A program made the position numbers and the translations under genes. This document shows, piece by piece, positions 25,979 through 35,006 of a stretch of 64,000 bases of DNA (its first letter is position 1; each line of letters begins with the position of its first letter). Origin of the DNA: Fimbriimonas ginsengisoli Gsoil 348 (lineage in GTDB: Bacteria > Armatimonadota > Fimbriimonadia > Fimbriimonadales > Fimbriimonadaceae). The notes beneath the pieces were generated by a model. That model was not told where the DNA came from. It saw nothing but the letters and a program-made list of their open reading frames with translations, and searched no databases. The stretch is taken from assembly GCF_000724625.1 (NCBI RefSeq), contig NZ_CP007139.1:3782001-3846000 (forward strand). The letters run 5' to 3'.

Positions 25979-27148
25979 GTGGTACCCCCTCCGATTGACC
26001 GAGTTTCCACAAACCGCCGTCCCTGGCTGTGGTTTTCGGTGTCGCTCGCCTTGGTCGCGGGGTTTTGCGGGTGTTGCGGGACCTGTATCGGCATCGATTT
26101 CACAAAAATCGGTGAGATTGGGCGGGAGCTTCCGTATCGGCGCGCCTCCGACCTTCGAGAGGCTTCGTCCAAATACTCGGGGAAAGCTGAACAGTTGACC
26201 GCTACGGAAGATGGCCGGGTGGTGGTCATCGCAGACGGCAAGGTTGTGAAGCGCCTCGATCCGACTACATTGGCTCCCCAAGGATCATGGAGGGCGTTGG
26301 CTGACATCGAGAGCATTGCGTTATCACGTAACGGATTTCGCGCCGCGGTCGTTGATCAGGATAGGCGCCTGACCGTCTTGAATACCGCTTCGATGAAACC
26401 CGTCTTCTCGGTAGCGCTTGAAAGGGCTGGTCAACCGGCGAACCGAATTTCCATGGTGCCGTCGTTCTCCGCCGACGGAAAGCGAGTCGTGGCGGTAGAT
26501 AGCCAACGAGGCCTTCTCGAATTCTCGTTGTCCGGCGAGGCACCGCCCCGTCGACCGGTCCCCGATAACACGCCAGTGACGGGAGTTCCCATTTGTTCGG
26601 CGACGGGCGAATACATCGTTGTGCCGAGCCAGTCCGGCTTCGCGCTCTTTCATGGGCAGGCCAAGGCCGGGACTATCTACGGCGAAATGCCAGCGTTCAG
26701 TCCGAACGGGAGTCGCCTAGCATTCGTGCGAAATGGACACCTAGTCGTCCGAGAGTTAAAGACTGGCTCCGAGCGCGACCGACAGCTTCCGAGCACGGCC
26801 TGGAGTCTGGCTCTAAACGACGACGGGAACTGTATCGTTTCCAGCCCAGGAAATTTCGGCCCTTGGACCGGTGGGCGAACGTTTGTGACGAACGGCGATG
26901 GATTCACTTTGCTGGACCATCGCAACGTGCCGCTGCTTCAAGTCGGATGGTGGCACGGCCAACCGTTTGCGGCAGGCTACGGCGGAGACGTCTGCGTCTT
27001 CGACCGGGAAACCGGGCGTCAGTTGGTTCTTCTGGCCGGGCACAGTTCCGAGGTTAAGGCGGTGGTTCCGACGAACAGAGTTATGTATTCGCTCGACGCC
27101 GACGGAGTGTTGCTGGCCCACCGGTGGATTGCGGCAGGAAAGTCGTGA
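25979..27148 (+). CDS. Membrane-anchored beta-propeller (WD40-like) protein
   Basis: About 389 aa from GTG 25979, chosen because TACTGT lies 7 nt upstream. GTG 25955 and TTG 25925 are alternatives. A single TM helix (WLWFSVSLALVAGFCGC) near the N-terminus is followed by an extracytoplasmic region of repeated strands with WD/TolB-like blades: PSFSADGKRVVAVDSQRG, PAFSPNGSRLAFVRNGHLVVREL, and a last blade ending LLAGHSSEVKAVVPTNRVMYSLDADGVLLAHRW. No enzymatic motif. Probably a scaffold at the cell surface; monocistronic. Confidence 0.65.
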   Translation: MVPPPIDRVSTNRRPWLWFSVSLALVAGFCGCCGTCIGIDFTKIGEIGRELPYRRASDLREASSKYSGKAEQLTATEDGRVVVIADGKVVKRLDPTTLAPQGSWRALADIESIALSRNGFRAAVVDQDRRLTVLNTASMKPVFSVALERAGQPANRISMVPSFSADGKRVVAVDSQRGLLEFSLSGEAPPRRPVPDNTPVTGVPICSATGEYIVVPSQSGFALFHGQAKAGTIYGEMPAFSPNGSRLAFVRNGHLVVRELKTGSERDRQLPSTAWSLALNDDGNCIVSSPGNFGPWTGGRTFVTNGDGFTLLDHRNVPLLQVGWWHGQPFAAGYGGDVCVFDRETGRQLVLLAGHSSEVKAVVPTNRVMYSLDADGVLLAHRWIAAGKS

Positions 27149-27509
27149 GAGTCGAACGGCAGTTGCTCGTTCGGCAGGGAGCCAGGCCAGGTGTCCTTCG
27201 GCCGCTTTTCGGGTCGGCGGGCGGGACGCCCGCGCTCCAGGGATTTAAGGTAGCGCGAGTGGCGTTTTTGTCCGCGCCGTCAGATAGAGAAGCGGCAAAC
27301 ACGAGAACGCATGGCAAAGGACGCCACGGGTGCAGTCGGATGCCCGAGCCGCCGTAACCCGTGCAGGTCACTCAAGAGCCCCAATCCACCGAGTGCAACT
27401 CCATCCCTCCCGACGCGCCGTCGGGCAGGGTCCGGCCACCGGACGGGCAACGAGGAAGTTCGGTCACGATCCCGCTCCACCAATAGGACTCCCAAGGACT
27501 GCCGTTCGC

Positions 27510-27577
27510 ATGGTCATTCACAAATTGGGTTTGCATTTAGCTTGCCCGTAGCCCGTGGCTTTAACCGCGGTTCAAGG
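27510..27577 (+). repeat. 68-bp dispersed repeat, copy 1
   Basis: Starts ATGGTCATTCACAAATTGGG and ends TTAACCGCGGTTCAAGG. The same sequence with few changes is at 58249-58316. It contains CCCGTAGCCCGTGGCTTT. It lies in the roughly 600-bp non-coding gap upstream of rpoB, in which no gene is seen. Confidence 0.7.
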
Positions 27578-27603
27578 GTCTATCGGCGATATCTCGCTCA
27601 CGA

Positions 27604-27680
27604 AAGCGCGACCGAGGTCGCGCACTCCCAAAGCGCTCCGCGCGGGGGGAAAGTGCGAAGGGCTTCGCGCACTCCCAAAG
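27604..27680 (-). repeat. Two inverted copies of the GGGAGTGCGCGA repeat
   Basis: Read on the minus strand, GGGAGTGCGCGAAG with CCCTTCGCAC (27654-27677) is followed by CGCGCGGAGCGC and a second GGGAGTGCGCGA with TCGCGC. Tandem copies of the family at 1641 and 23709, ending just before the rpoB promoter. Confidence 0.6.
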
Positions 27681-27692
27681 TTAAGATTTAGC

Positions 27693-27721
27693 TTGACTTC
27701 CGGACCCCTAGGCGGTATTCT
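27693..27721 (+). promoter_or_regulatory. Sigma70-type promoter of rpoB
   Basis: TTGACT (27693-27698), 17-bp spacer, TATTCT (27716-27721). Followed by GGAGG at 27734-27738, about 14 nt before the ATG. No ribosomal protein genes precede it, unlike the usual rplJL-rpoBC arrangement. Confidence 0.8.
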
Positions 27722-27752
27722 GGAAGTTCGCGCAAATGTGTCCGGAGGCTTG

Positions 27753-30700
27753 ATGAGAGTAATTCAGCCGACCTCGAAGCGAATCGGTCGCTACCTAGAG
27801 GTCCCAAACCTAATTGAACTTCAGCTTAACTCATACAAGTGGTTTCTGGAAGAGGGACTCCCAGAACTCTTCACAACTTTTTCCCCTATCTGGGACTTCA
27901 CGCAGACCAACTATATCGAGCTGGTGAGCTTCACCCTCGGTGAGCCCAAGTACTCTATTCAGGAGTGCCGCGACCGCGACATGACGTTCGAAGCGCCCAT
28001 CAAGGCGATCGTGCGTTTCGGCGGCCGTGACCGGGAAGTCATCGAATCGGAGGTCTATCTCGGCGATCTGCCGCTGATGACCAACAAGGGAACGTTCATC
28101 ATCAATGGCCGCGAGCGAGTTATCGTGAGCCAGCTCAGCCGGTCGCCCGGCCTCTACTTTGAAGAGGGTGTGGACAGCTCGATGCAGGTCATCGTGTCCG
28201 CCCGCGTCATTCCGAACGAAGGTCCGTGGCTCGAAGTTGAGTCGGACGCCAATTTCATCGTTCGCACGCAGATCAGCCAGACGAAGAAGCTGCCGCTTAC
28301 GCAGCTCATCAAGGCGCTGTACTACTTTGACAAGGGCCGCGGACGCGCGAAAGTGGCCCTTGGCGCCGCCGTTGGGAAGAAGCCGGTCGAAGCCGTCGCC
28401 GATCCCGAGACGGGCGAAGTGCTGGCCGATGCCGGCACGGTTCTCACCGCCGAGACCATTGCAACCTTCCCGGACGCGGTTCGCAACACCAAGGTTCTCG
28501 TCGAAACCCCGCTCGGAACGAACGAGGAGATCCTTCGCGCGTTCAGCAAAGAGCTGACGCTGGAGACTCCCGATGCCGACGCCCTCACCGGAAAGCGGGT
28601 TCTGGAAGATATCTCCGACGGCGAGCAGCTCGTGATCCGAGCCGGTGAGCGCATCGAGCGCGAGACGGCGAAGAAGATCGAGTCGATGGGACTCGCTTCC
28701 GTCCGAGTGCTCGACGTCCTGATGCTCGTGGAAGCAACCCTCGACGCCGATCCGACGTCGACCGCCCGCGAAGCGCTGCTCGACATCTACAAGCGGCTCC
28801 GGCCGGGTGAAGCGGCGAACGAAGAGGCGGCGAAGCAGCTCGTCTACGGTCTCTTCTTCGATATCAAGCGATACGACCTGGGCAAGGTCGGACGCCGCTT
28901 CCTTAATCAGAAGCTTGGCATCGATATTCCGCTCGATACGCGCAATCTCACCAGCGTCGACCTCGCCACGATCCTCGACAAGATGGTTCCTTACGTGAAC
29001 CGCGAAGCCGAGCGGGACGACATCGACGACCTGAAGAACAAGCGCGTACGAAGCGTCGGCGAGCTGCTGCAAAGCCAGCTCCGCCTCGGCTTCGTGCGAA
29101 TGGAGAAGGTCGCCCGAGAGCGAATGACCAGCACGGACCAGGAGAACCTCCTGCCGGGCATCATCCTTTCGGTCAAGCCGGTCTCCGCGTCGATCAAGAG
29201 CTTCTTCAGCAGTAACCAGCTCTCGACGTTCATGGACCAGACGAACCCGCTGTCGGAGATCACCAACAAGCGGCGTCTCTCCTCCCTCGGACCGGGTGGC
29301 CTTCAGCGAACCAGCGCCAAGCTGGAAGTTCGCGACGTCCACCGTTCGCACTACGGCCGCATCTGTCCGATCGAAACGCCGGAAGGACCGAACATCGGTC
29401 TGATCTCGCAGCTTACGTCGCACGCTCGCGTTGACGAGTTCGGGTTCATCATGACGCCGTACCGAAAGGTCACCGCGGGCGTGGTGTCGGACGACATCGT
29501 CTACATGACCGCGCAGGAAGAGACGGGCCAGCTCGTCGCCCCTGCGGACGTCGAGACCGATCCGAGCGGATTGATCGTGAACGACCGCGTCCAAGCGCGA
29601 TGCGCCGGCGGAGACCTGGGAGGCGCAAGCTACCCGACGGTCACCCGTGAGCGAGTCGACTTCATGGACGTGTCGCCCGTGCAGATCATCTCGGTTGCCA
29701 CCGCGCTTATCCCGTTCCTAGAGAACGACGACGCGAACCGCGCCCTCATGGGCGCGAACATGCAGCGCCAGGCGGTTCCGTGCCTTCGCTCGGAGCGGCC
29801 GCTCGTCGGCACTGGCTACGAGCGAGTCGCGGCCGTCGACTCCGGCGCCGCCGTCATCGCCTTCCACTCGGGCATCGTCGAGTTCGTCTCGGCAACCGAG
29901 ATCCGTGTCCGGCGCGATTCCGGCGAGGTCGACAAGTACGAGCTGATGCACCTGGTGCAGAGCAACAAATCGACCTGCTTTACGCACCGGCCGGTGGTTG
30001 ATCTTAACCAGCGAGTGCTCAAGGGCGACCCCCTCGCTGACGGCGCTTGCTGCGACAACGCGGAGCTCGCCCTCGGTAAGAACGTGCTCGTCGCGTTCAT
30101 GCCCTGGAACGGCTACAACTACGAAGACGCCATCCTCATCTCGGAGCGGCTCGTGAAGGACGACGTCTATACGTCCATCCACATCGAGCGCCACGAGTCG
30201 GAAGCGGTCGACACCAAGCTCGGACCGGAAGAGATCACGCGAGACATCCCGAATGTGGGTGAGGACGCGCTGAAGGATCTGGACGAGAACGGCATCATCC
30301 GCATCGGCGCCGAAGTCCGGCCGGAAGACATCCTCGTCGGTAAGGTCGCTCCTAAGGGCCAGGTCGAGATGACCGCCGAAGAGCGGCTCATCATCGCCAT
30401 CTTCGGTAAGAAGGCGGAAGAGACCCGCGACGTATCGCTCCGATTGCCGCACGGCGAAAAGGGCGTGATCGTAGACGTCAAGGTCTTCAGCCGGTACAAG
30501 TACCTCTCGCCGAGCATCAACTACATCTACAAGGAGTCCAAGAAGCGCGAGCGGCTCGTGTGCGACCGCACCGAAGAAGCTCTGCTTCAGATCCCTGGAG
30601 ACGAGCTGCCGGCCGGTACCAACATGACGGTCCAGGTCTACGTCGCCCAGAAGCGAAAGCTGATGGTCGGCGACAAGATGGCCGGACGCCACGGCAACAA

Positions 30701-31769
30701 GGGAGTCATTTCCAAGGTTCTGCCGGTCGAGGACATGCCGTTCCTCGCCGACGGAACGCCGGTCGACATCGTTCTGAACCCGCTCGGCGTTCCGAGCCGA
30801 ATGAACATCGGCCAGATCCTCGAGACGCACCTCGGCTATGTGGGCAAGCACCTCAACGTCGAGTACAAGTGCCCGGCGTTCGAAGGCGCGACCGAGGGTG
30901 AGATCCTCGGCGAGATGGATCGGTTGGCAGAGCACCTGCGAACCCACGCGCTGACGGCTTATGTCCGCAGCGAGCTCCACCTCGACGTTCCGCTCGTGAA
31001 GGACGACACCCTGGCCGAAATGATGGCCAAGGTAGAGACCAAGCTCCGCTCTCTCGGTGAGAATGGATTGGAGCGAATCAGCCGGATCGTCTCCGCCCCG
31101 TCGGCCATGACCACCGGAGAGCGACTCGAACTCAAGTTCGACGACTTCTACCCGGAGGAGATGGAAGACGAGGAAGGCGAGCCACCGTTCAAGGCTCCCG
31201 ACGAGCATTACGCCGCGATCCTCGAGCGGATTCGGGTGAACGTGTTCTCCCGCGCCGGTATCGATCCTCGAAGCGCCAAGTCGTGGATTCGCGACGGCCT
31301 CACCGGAGAGCCGGTTCCGAACCCGATCACGGTCGGCATTATCTACATGCTGAAGCTGGAGCACCTTGCGGATGAAAAGATCCACGCGCGCTCCATCGGC
31401 CCGTACTCCCTCGTCACCCAGCAGCCGCTGGGAGGTAAGGCGCAGTTCGGCGGCCAGCGATTCGGTGAGATGGAAGTCTGGGCCCTTGAAGCGTATGGCG
31501 CCGCCTACACGCTGCAAGAGCTTCTGACGATCAAGTCGGACGACGTAAACGGACGCGTAAAGGCGTACGAGAGCATCGTCAAGGGCGAGACCTTGGCCGA
31601 ACCGGGCATCCCCGAGTCGTTCAAGATCCTCGTCAACGAGCTTCGATCGCTCTGTCTCAAGGTGGCGGTGGAAGACGCCCAGAACAAGGAGCTCCCGCTC
31701 AAGGACCTGGACGAACTCACCGGCGGCGACGACATGCGCCTCGCCCGCTCGGTCGGGTTCTTCAGCTAA
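27753..31769 (+). CDS. rpoB: DNA-directed RNA polymerase subunit beta
   Basis: 1338 aa from ATG 27753 with GGAGG upstream; the frame runs further back, but upstream is promoter and repeat DNA. Conserved landmarks are the N-terminal SFxWFLEEGL-type region, [19 protein letters not shown], the rifamycin pocket (about 486-515), [52 protein letters not shown] and the C-terminal [24 protein letters not shown]. In the rifamycin cluster the positions equivalent to E. coli Gln513 and His526 are Thr492 and Asn505. A lineage insertion with two short repeated segments lies near 215-345. The gene ends with its own terminator and is not adjacent to rpoC. Confidence 0.98.
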   Translation: MRVIQPTSKRIGRYLEVPNLIELQLNSYKWFLEEGLPELFTTFSPIWDFTQTNYIELVSFTLGEPKYSIQECRDRDMTFEAPIKAIVRFGGRDREVIESEVYLGDLPLMTNKGTFIINGRERVIVSQLSRSPGLYFEEGVDSSMQVIVSARVIPNEGPWLEVESDANFIVRTQISQTKKLPLTQLIKALYYFDKGRGRAKVALGAAVGKKPVEAVADPETGEVLADAGTVLTAETIATFPDAVRNTKVLVETPLGTNEEILRAFSKELTLETPDADALTGKRVLEDISDGEQLVIRAGERIERETAKKIESMGLASVRVLDVLMLVEATLDADPTSTAREALLDIYKRLRPGEAANEEAAKQLVYGLFFDIKRYDLGKVGRRFLNQKLGIDIPLDTRNLTSVDLATILDKMVPYVNREAERDDIDDLKNKRVRSVGELLQSQLRLGFVRMEKVARERMTSTDQENLLPGIILSVKPVSASIKSFFSSNQLSTFMDQTNPLSEITNKRRLSSLGPGGLQRTSAKLEVRDVHRSHYGRICPIETPEGPNIGLISQLTSHARVDEFGFIMTPYRKVTAGVVSDDIVYMTAQEETGQLVAPADVETDPSGLIVNDRVQARCAGGDLGGASYPTVTRERVDFMDVSPVQIISVATALIPFLENDDANRALMGANMQRQAVPCLRSERPLVGTGYERVAAVDSGAAVIAFHSGIVEFVSATEIRVRRDSGEVDKYELMHLVQSNKSTCFTHRPVVDLNQRVLKGDPLADGACCDNAELALGKNVLVAFMPWNGYNYEDAILISERLVKDDVYTSIHIERHESEAVDTKLGPEEITRDIPNVGEDALKDLDENGIIRIGAEVRPEDILVGKVAPKGQVEMTAEERLIIAIFGKKAEETRDVSLRLPHGEKGVIVDVKVFSRYKYLSPSINYIYKESKKRERLVCDRTEEALLQIPGDELPAGTNMTVQVYVAQKRKLMVGDKMAGRHGNKGVISKVLPVEDMPFLADGTPVDIVLNPLGVPSRMNIGQILETHLGYVGKHLNVEYKCPAFEGATEGEILGEMDRLAEHLRTHALTAYVRSELHLDVPLVKDDTLAEMMAKVETKLRSLGENGLERISRIVSAPSAMTTGERLELKFDDFYPEEMEDEEGEPPFKAPDEHYAAILERIRVNVFSRAGIDPRSAKSWIRDGLTGEPVPNPITVGIIYMLKLEHLADEKIHARSIGPYSLVTQQPLGGKAQFGGQRFGEMEVWALEAYGAAYTLQELLTIKSDDVNGRVKAYESIVKGETLAEPGIPESFKILVNELRSLCLKVAVEDAQNKELPLKDLDELTGGDDMRLARSVGFFS

Positions 31770-31813
31770 CGCCGATACTTGACACTGGACCGCCGCTCTC
31801 CGAGCGGCTCCCG

Positions 31814-31851
31814 CGGTCCGGCAGGCATGCCCTGTCGGACCGTTTGTTTTT
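31814..31851 (+). terminator. Intrinsic terminator after rpoB
   Basis: CGGTCCGGCAGG (31814-31825) pairs with CCTGTCGGACCG (31831-31842) with one G-T pair, loop CATGC, then TTTGTTTTT. Confidence 0.9.
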
Positions 31852-31859
31852 GGGTGGCG

Positions 31860-31865
31860 TAGAAT
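31860..31865 (+). promoter_or_regulatory. -10 box TAGAAT of the VapBC-like pair
   Basis: TAGAAT ends 3 nt before ATG 31869 and 6 nt before GTG 31872. The latter matches the leaderless spacing seen at other genes, so translation may begin at GTG. Confidence 0.5.
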
Positions 31866-31868
31866 CAA

Positions 31869-32258
31869 ATGGTGCGGACACTGACTTTGCAGCTAGACGA
31901 CCGGCTACTCGACGAGGGTGAGAAGCGTGCACGACAGCTTGGCGTCACCCTCGACAAGCTTGTCATCGACCTTCTGGCAAAGGAGGTCGCGGGTAAGCGC
32001 GGTTCCGCGTTTGCCGCCATGATGGAAGTGGCTTGCTCAATGGGGTTGCGTTCCGAGAGCGGTCCGTTGTCACGTGAAGAGGCGCATGAGCGCGGCTATG
32101 GCATTCGTCGACACGAACCTGTTCGTCTACGCCGTAGATTCCAGAGATCTCTCCAAGCAAAGGACTTGTTCTGCCCTTCTCTCGTCTCTTGCGCAACAGG
32201 GACGGGCATGTGTCTCCTCACAGGTTGTGATGGAGTTTGCATCGAACATGGTTCGTAA
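31869..32258 (+). CDS. VapB-like antitoxin with C-terminal read-through extension
   Basis: 129 aa as read. Residues 1-40 look like a ribbon-helix-helix DNA-binding domain (LTLQLDDRLLDEGEKRARQLGVTLDKLVIDLL). Residues 45-75 end in SREEAHERG, the type of sequence where family antitoxins stop. Beyond that the frame continues about 53 residues in a different frame over the toxin gene (RRHEPVRLRRRFQRS...), low in plausible structure. A small indel or lost stop near 32090 is likely. The ATG or adjacent GTG 31872 is the start. Expected to repress and neutralise the downstream PIN toxin. Confidence 0.65.
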   Translation: MVRTLTLQLDDRLLDEGEKRARQLGVTLDKLVIDLLAKEVAGKRGSAFAAMMEVACSMGLRSESGPLSREEAHERGYGIRRHEPVRLRRRFQRSLQAKDLFCPSLVSCATGTGMCLLTGCDGVCIEHGS

Positions 32259-32502
32259 GTTCGGGCTCAGTCCGAAACAGGTTCGATTACTCCTGGTTGG
32301 CTTCCAAGATTTCACCGTTGTGCCCGTCACCGTTGCGACATCTGATCGTGCCTTAGAGCTAATGGAGACTTGCTCACTTTCGTATTGGGATGCCGCCATT
32401 CTCTCATCTGCGGAGTCTGCGGGGTGTGATATTCTCTATTCGGAAGATCTCTCAGCCGGTGAGCGTTACGGCGCTGTGAAGGTCCTGAGCCCATTCTCGT
32501 AG
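32086..32502 (+). CDS. VapC-like PIN-domain toxin (ribonuclease)
   Basis: 138 aa from ATG 32086; GTG 32074 and ATG 32098 are alternatives. The PIN fold is clear: FVDTNLFVYAVD supplies the first Asp, QVVMEFASN the Glu, SYWDAAILSSAE the third acid and ILYSEDLSAG the fourth. VapC toxins cleave specific tRNA or rRNA with Mg2+. It overlaps the antitoxin reading frame extensively. The pair lies between the rpoB terminator and other accessory genes, consistent with insertion into a former rpoBC operon. Confidence 0.85.
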   Translation: MSAAMAFVDTNLFVYAVDSRDLSKQRTCSALLSSLAQQGRACVSSQVVMEFASNMVRKFGLSPKQVRLLLVGFQDFTVVPVTVATSDRALELMETCSLSYWDAAILSSAESAGCDILYSEDLSAGERYGAVKVLSPFS

Positions 32503-32643
32503 TTGCGAAGTTAGGCTTCAAATGTAGCCATTGTCGCGATTAGAAAGTTGGCGCACCTCTCTTAAGTCGCTGCATTCTCCATGAACTAAGAACGCCGAGA
32601 CGGGCACACTACCCCTGCGGTTATCCAGCTTCGACGGAAGGAA

Positions 32644-33180
32644 CTAGGCTTCCGGTTTCTCCGGCAGTCGCCGCGAAGGATGGGTGGAGACCCAGTCGAT
32701 GTCGATGCCGCGCATCATAAGCAGTTCGGAGAGCTGACCGACGTGGCCTTGAAGGTGACGGACGCTGAGCATCTCGTGGTCGATCTTCGGGATCGGGTAC
32801 CAGGGGAAGCCGGAGTCTTGAGAACCTAGGTCGACCTTGGCCAAAGTCTCCTCGGTGACTCCAATGATGTGGTCTACATAGGCAAGTAGCTCCTCTTTCG
32901 TATAAGGCTCCGTCTTGCGCGGGCGATTTTCGTCGTCATCCTCCCACAGCGCAACCGCCTCTAAGTCTTGCTTATCCCAGAGGTTCACGTTGTTATGGCT
33001 TGGTTGCATGTAGAAGTGGGCATAAAAGAGCGCATGGTAAGCGATCCGCCAAAAGGAACGTGGCCACGGCGCTTCGTTCCACAAGTCGTCGGGACAGACT
33101 TCGATGCACTGCCGCAGCATCTTGAACCCCGCATAGTATTGACCCGCTAACGCCGCCCTGACCTCGTTCCAATGATCCAT
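32644..33180 (-). CDS. DinB-fold protein
   Basis: 178 aa. Four-helix DinB-type pattern. The N-terminal helix starts WNEVRAALAGQYYAGFKMLRQ; a middle helix has WRIAYHALFYAHFY, with His candidates for the metal site, and the last has LSVRHLQGHVGQLSELLMMRG, with two more His. The C-terminus is Pro/Arg-rich. It resembles cytosolic DinB/DUF1569-type proteins; substrate unknown. A good promoter is directly upstream. A second DinB-fold gene in the window (1706-2158) is only distantly related. Confidence 0.72.
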   Translation of the reverse strand: MDHWNEVRAALAGQYYAGFKMLRQCIEVCPDDLWNEAPWPRSFWRIAYHALFYAHFYMQPSHNNVNLWDKQDLEAVALWEDDDENRPRKTEPYTKEELLAYVDHIIGVTEETLAKVDLGSQDSGFPWYPIPKIDHEMLSVRHLQGHVGQLSELLMMRGIDIDWVSTHPSRRLPEKPEA

Positions 33181-33190
33181 CTAAGGCAAT

Positions 33191-33219
33191 AGCATAGGAG
33201 GTCTTGCCGCCTCGTGCAA
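33191..33219 (-). promoter_or_regulatory. Promoter of DinB gene
   Basis: On the minus strand TTGCAC (33214-33219), 17-bp spacer, TATGCT (33191-33196). The -10 ends 10 nt before the ATG, so the leader is at most about 4 nt. Confidence 0.65.
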
Positions 33220-33278
33220 GAGCGGGATGGAGGAGGCCAGATAACGACGGGCCTCGAAGTCGTTCCGAAAGGAGGGTT

Positions 33279-33305
33279 CATCGGCTGGGAGCCGATGCTA
33301 CGTTA
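33279..33305 (-). repeat. Stop-codon hairpin repeat, copy 3
   Basis: The PhyH stop TAA is followed by CGTAGCATCGGC, TCCCA, GCCGATG on the minus strand; 26 of 27 bases match the sequence at the tricorn stop (18349-18375). Confidence 0.75.
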
Positions 33306-34157
33306 TTCGTGGCGCACTTGGCGGTCGTGTTCGGCGGCGTCGATCTCCTCGACGACGGGGGTGCCATCTACGTCTACCCAGTGACCACAACGGGTGGAAG
33401 CGGGGCTGACGCCGAGCTCGACCTGCTCGCCATCCATCGTGTAGATCGGGTGGTAGAACTCGCCAACTCGCTCGGCGTCGCCGGTCAAATAGTGGCCGAT
33501 GAGAGCTCGGCGAAAGCGGTCGCGGCTGGTGTTGGGGAAGCTTCCGTGCACGACGGAGCCGTTGAAGAAGAGAACGTCGCCGCGTTTCATGATGACGGGC
33601 AGCGGAGCCATACCTTCGGGTAGCGGCACGGTGACGTCCGTGAAGCTTTGGCTTGTGTCCGCCTTGACCGTGCACAAAAGCGGTAGGTCATGTGTGCCCG
33701 GCACCACCTGCAGGCACCCGTTCTCCTCATCGCAATCGTCGAGGGCAAGCCAAGCCGCCAAGCAGGTGCCGGGTTGGGCTCGAAGGTAAGAGTTGTCCTG
33801 GTGCAGCGCCTGCCCTCGGCCGCCGGCCGGCTTGAAGTACAGCATCGTCTGCACCATATACGGCCGCCGCCCGAGGATTGCGGTCATCACTATTGCAAGG
33901 CGCGGGTCCGTTGCCCACGTCATCGACACCGAGTCCCACCGATGCATATGGATCATTCGCGGATACCGCTTCAAAGGGTCTTCGCTAGAAAGGTCGACTC
34001 CCGCGAAATCTCCGGGCCGTTCTTCGCTCCTTAGATCCATGAAGTGCTGGGTGTACCGGTCGCACTCGTCGGGGTCGAAAAGCCCTTCAACAAGACAGAA
34101 ACCGTCCCTGGCAAAGGTGGCAGCGGCTTTGGCGAGGTCGAGGTCTACGGCTGGCAT
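33303..34157 (-). CDS. Phytanoyl-CoA dioxygenase family (PhyH) protein
   Basis: 284 aa from ATG 34157; a longer start near 34238 would overlap the divergent Uma2 locus. The Fe(II)/2-oxoglutarate double-stranded beta-helix is clear: HQDNSYLRAQPGTCLAAW holds the H-x-D iron ligands, DVLFFNGSVVHGSFPNTS the distal His, and RDRFRRALIGHYL the Arg for 2-oxoglutarate. It would hydroxylate a small hydrophobic or amino-acid-type substrate; identity not predictable. The stop codon is part of a dispersed hairpin repeat. Located in the interval between rpoB and rpoC. Confidence 0.9.
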   Translation of the reverse strand: MPAVDLDLAKAAATFARDGFCLVEGLFDPDECDRYTQHFMDLRSEERPGDFAGVDLSSEDPLKRYPRMIHMHRWDSVSMTWATDPRLAIVMTAILGRRPYMVQTMLYFKPAGGRGQALHQDNSYLRAQPGTCLAAWLALDDCDEENGCLQVVPGTHDLPLLCTVKADTSQSFTDVTVPLPEGMAPLPVIMKRGDVLFFNGSVVHGSFPNTSRDRFRRALIGHYLTGDAERVGEFYHPIYTMDGEQVELGVSPASTRCGHWVDVDGTPVVEEIDAAEHDRQVRHE

Positions 34158-34210
34158 CTCTTGCCGGAGCCTACCGCAGGGGATCTGAAGGAGCGGCGTA
34201 ATATATACCG

Positions 34211-34810
34211 ATGGAGGCCGCCGCGCTTCATCTCCCACCCGTCTCGGATAAGCAACTCCTAGATCTCTTCGCCCGGGCCGAAGAGATCGGTTTGCTCTTG
34301 GAATTGACGGACGGAGGAATTACTTGGGAGCCTTGGCCGGACGAGAGCACCAGGATGTGACACTTGCCGTAGTGAACTCGGTTCGAGCAGGCGATGGCCA
34401 TCAAGCCGGATGCGAAGGCTATCGCGAGTTCGATCTCAACATCCGATTTCCGGATGGTACGGTGAAGCGACCGGATGTGTCGATCTTCTGCAAGAAACCT
34501 GCTGAGCCGGAAGGGTTTGCGGCCGGGGTACGACCTGCGGGAATTGCCCACGGAAAAGGATGTCCTTTGGGTGGCCGAAGTTTCGGTTAGCAGCCGTAAC
34601 TTCGATCTCGGCTCAAAGAAGGCGGCTTACGCGGAATCAGAGATTCCTTTTTATTGGGTAGTCGACGCGATCAAGCGCGGCATCTGGGTTTTCGCGGCTC
34701 CTGAGCAGGGCCTATACAAACACGAGGAGTTTTTCCCAGCGGGCGCGGTTCTGGAGATTCCCGTGATCGGGGAAGCGTTGGATACGGGAGCGATTTTCCC
34801 TCCGGCGTGA
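34211..34810 (+). pseudogene. Uma2-family (PD-(D/E)XK) nuclease-like gene, frameshifted
   Basis: Coding similarity runs through three segments. Frame 2 (from ATG 34211, LLELTDGGITWEPWP) hits TGA near 34360. Frame 1 (about 34340-34520) carries REHQDVTLAVVNSV and FPDGTVKRPDVSIF. Frame 2 resumes at a GGGG run near 34525 (YDLRELPTEKDVLWVAEVSV, KKAAYAESEIPFYWVVDA). The order PDVS, then VAEVS and KxxxY, matches Uma2/DUF820 nucleases. Two compensating indels, or sequencing errors in homopolymers, explain the pattern. It ends about 200 bp before rpoC. Confidence 0.7.
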
Positions 34811-35006
34811 GCGAGCTCGCCGCCACAGATGGGTTGCGGACAGCCATTCTAAGGGAGGTAGGGAGAATTGCGTCAACCATCCCGTAGAAATCGGCACAAA
34901 GCCCTAGGGTAAAGTAAAGGGACGCGCGGTACGCCCTCCGACCCCCTCCAGCCTTAACGCAACGTCCCTCTGGTCGCTGTGGGACTGATCCGTGCGCTTT
35001 GAAATT

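Noticed and set aside
27149-27752. Open frame upstream of and in frame with rpoB (from 27555)
   Set aside because: It crosses the dispersed repeats and the promoter. ATG 27753 has GGAGG and matches the expected N-terminus.
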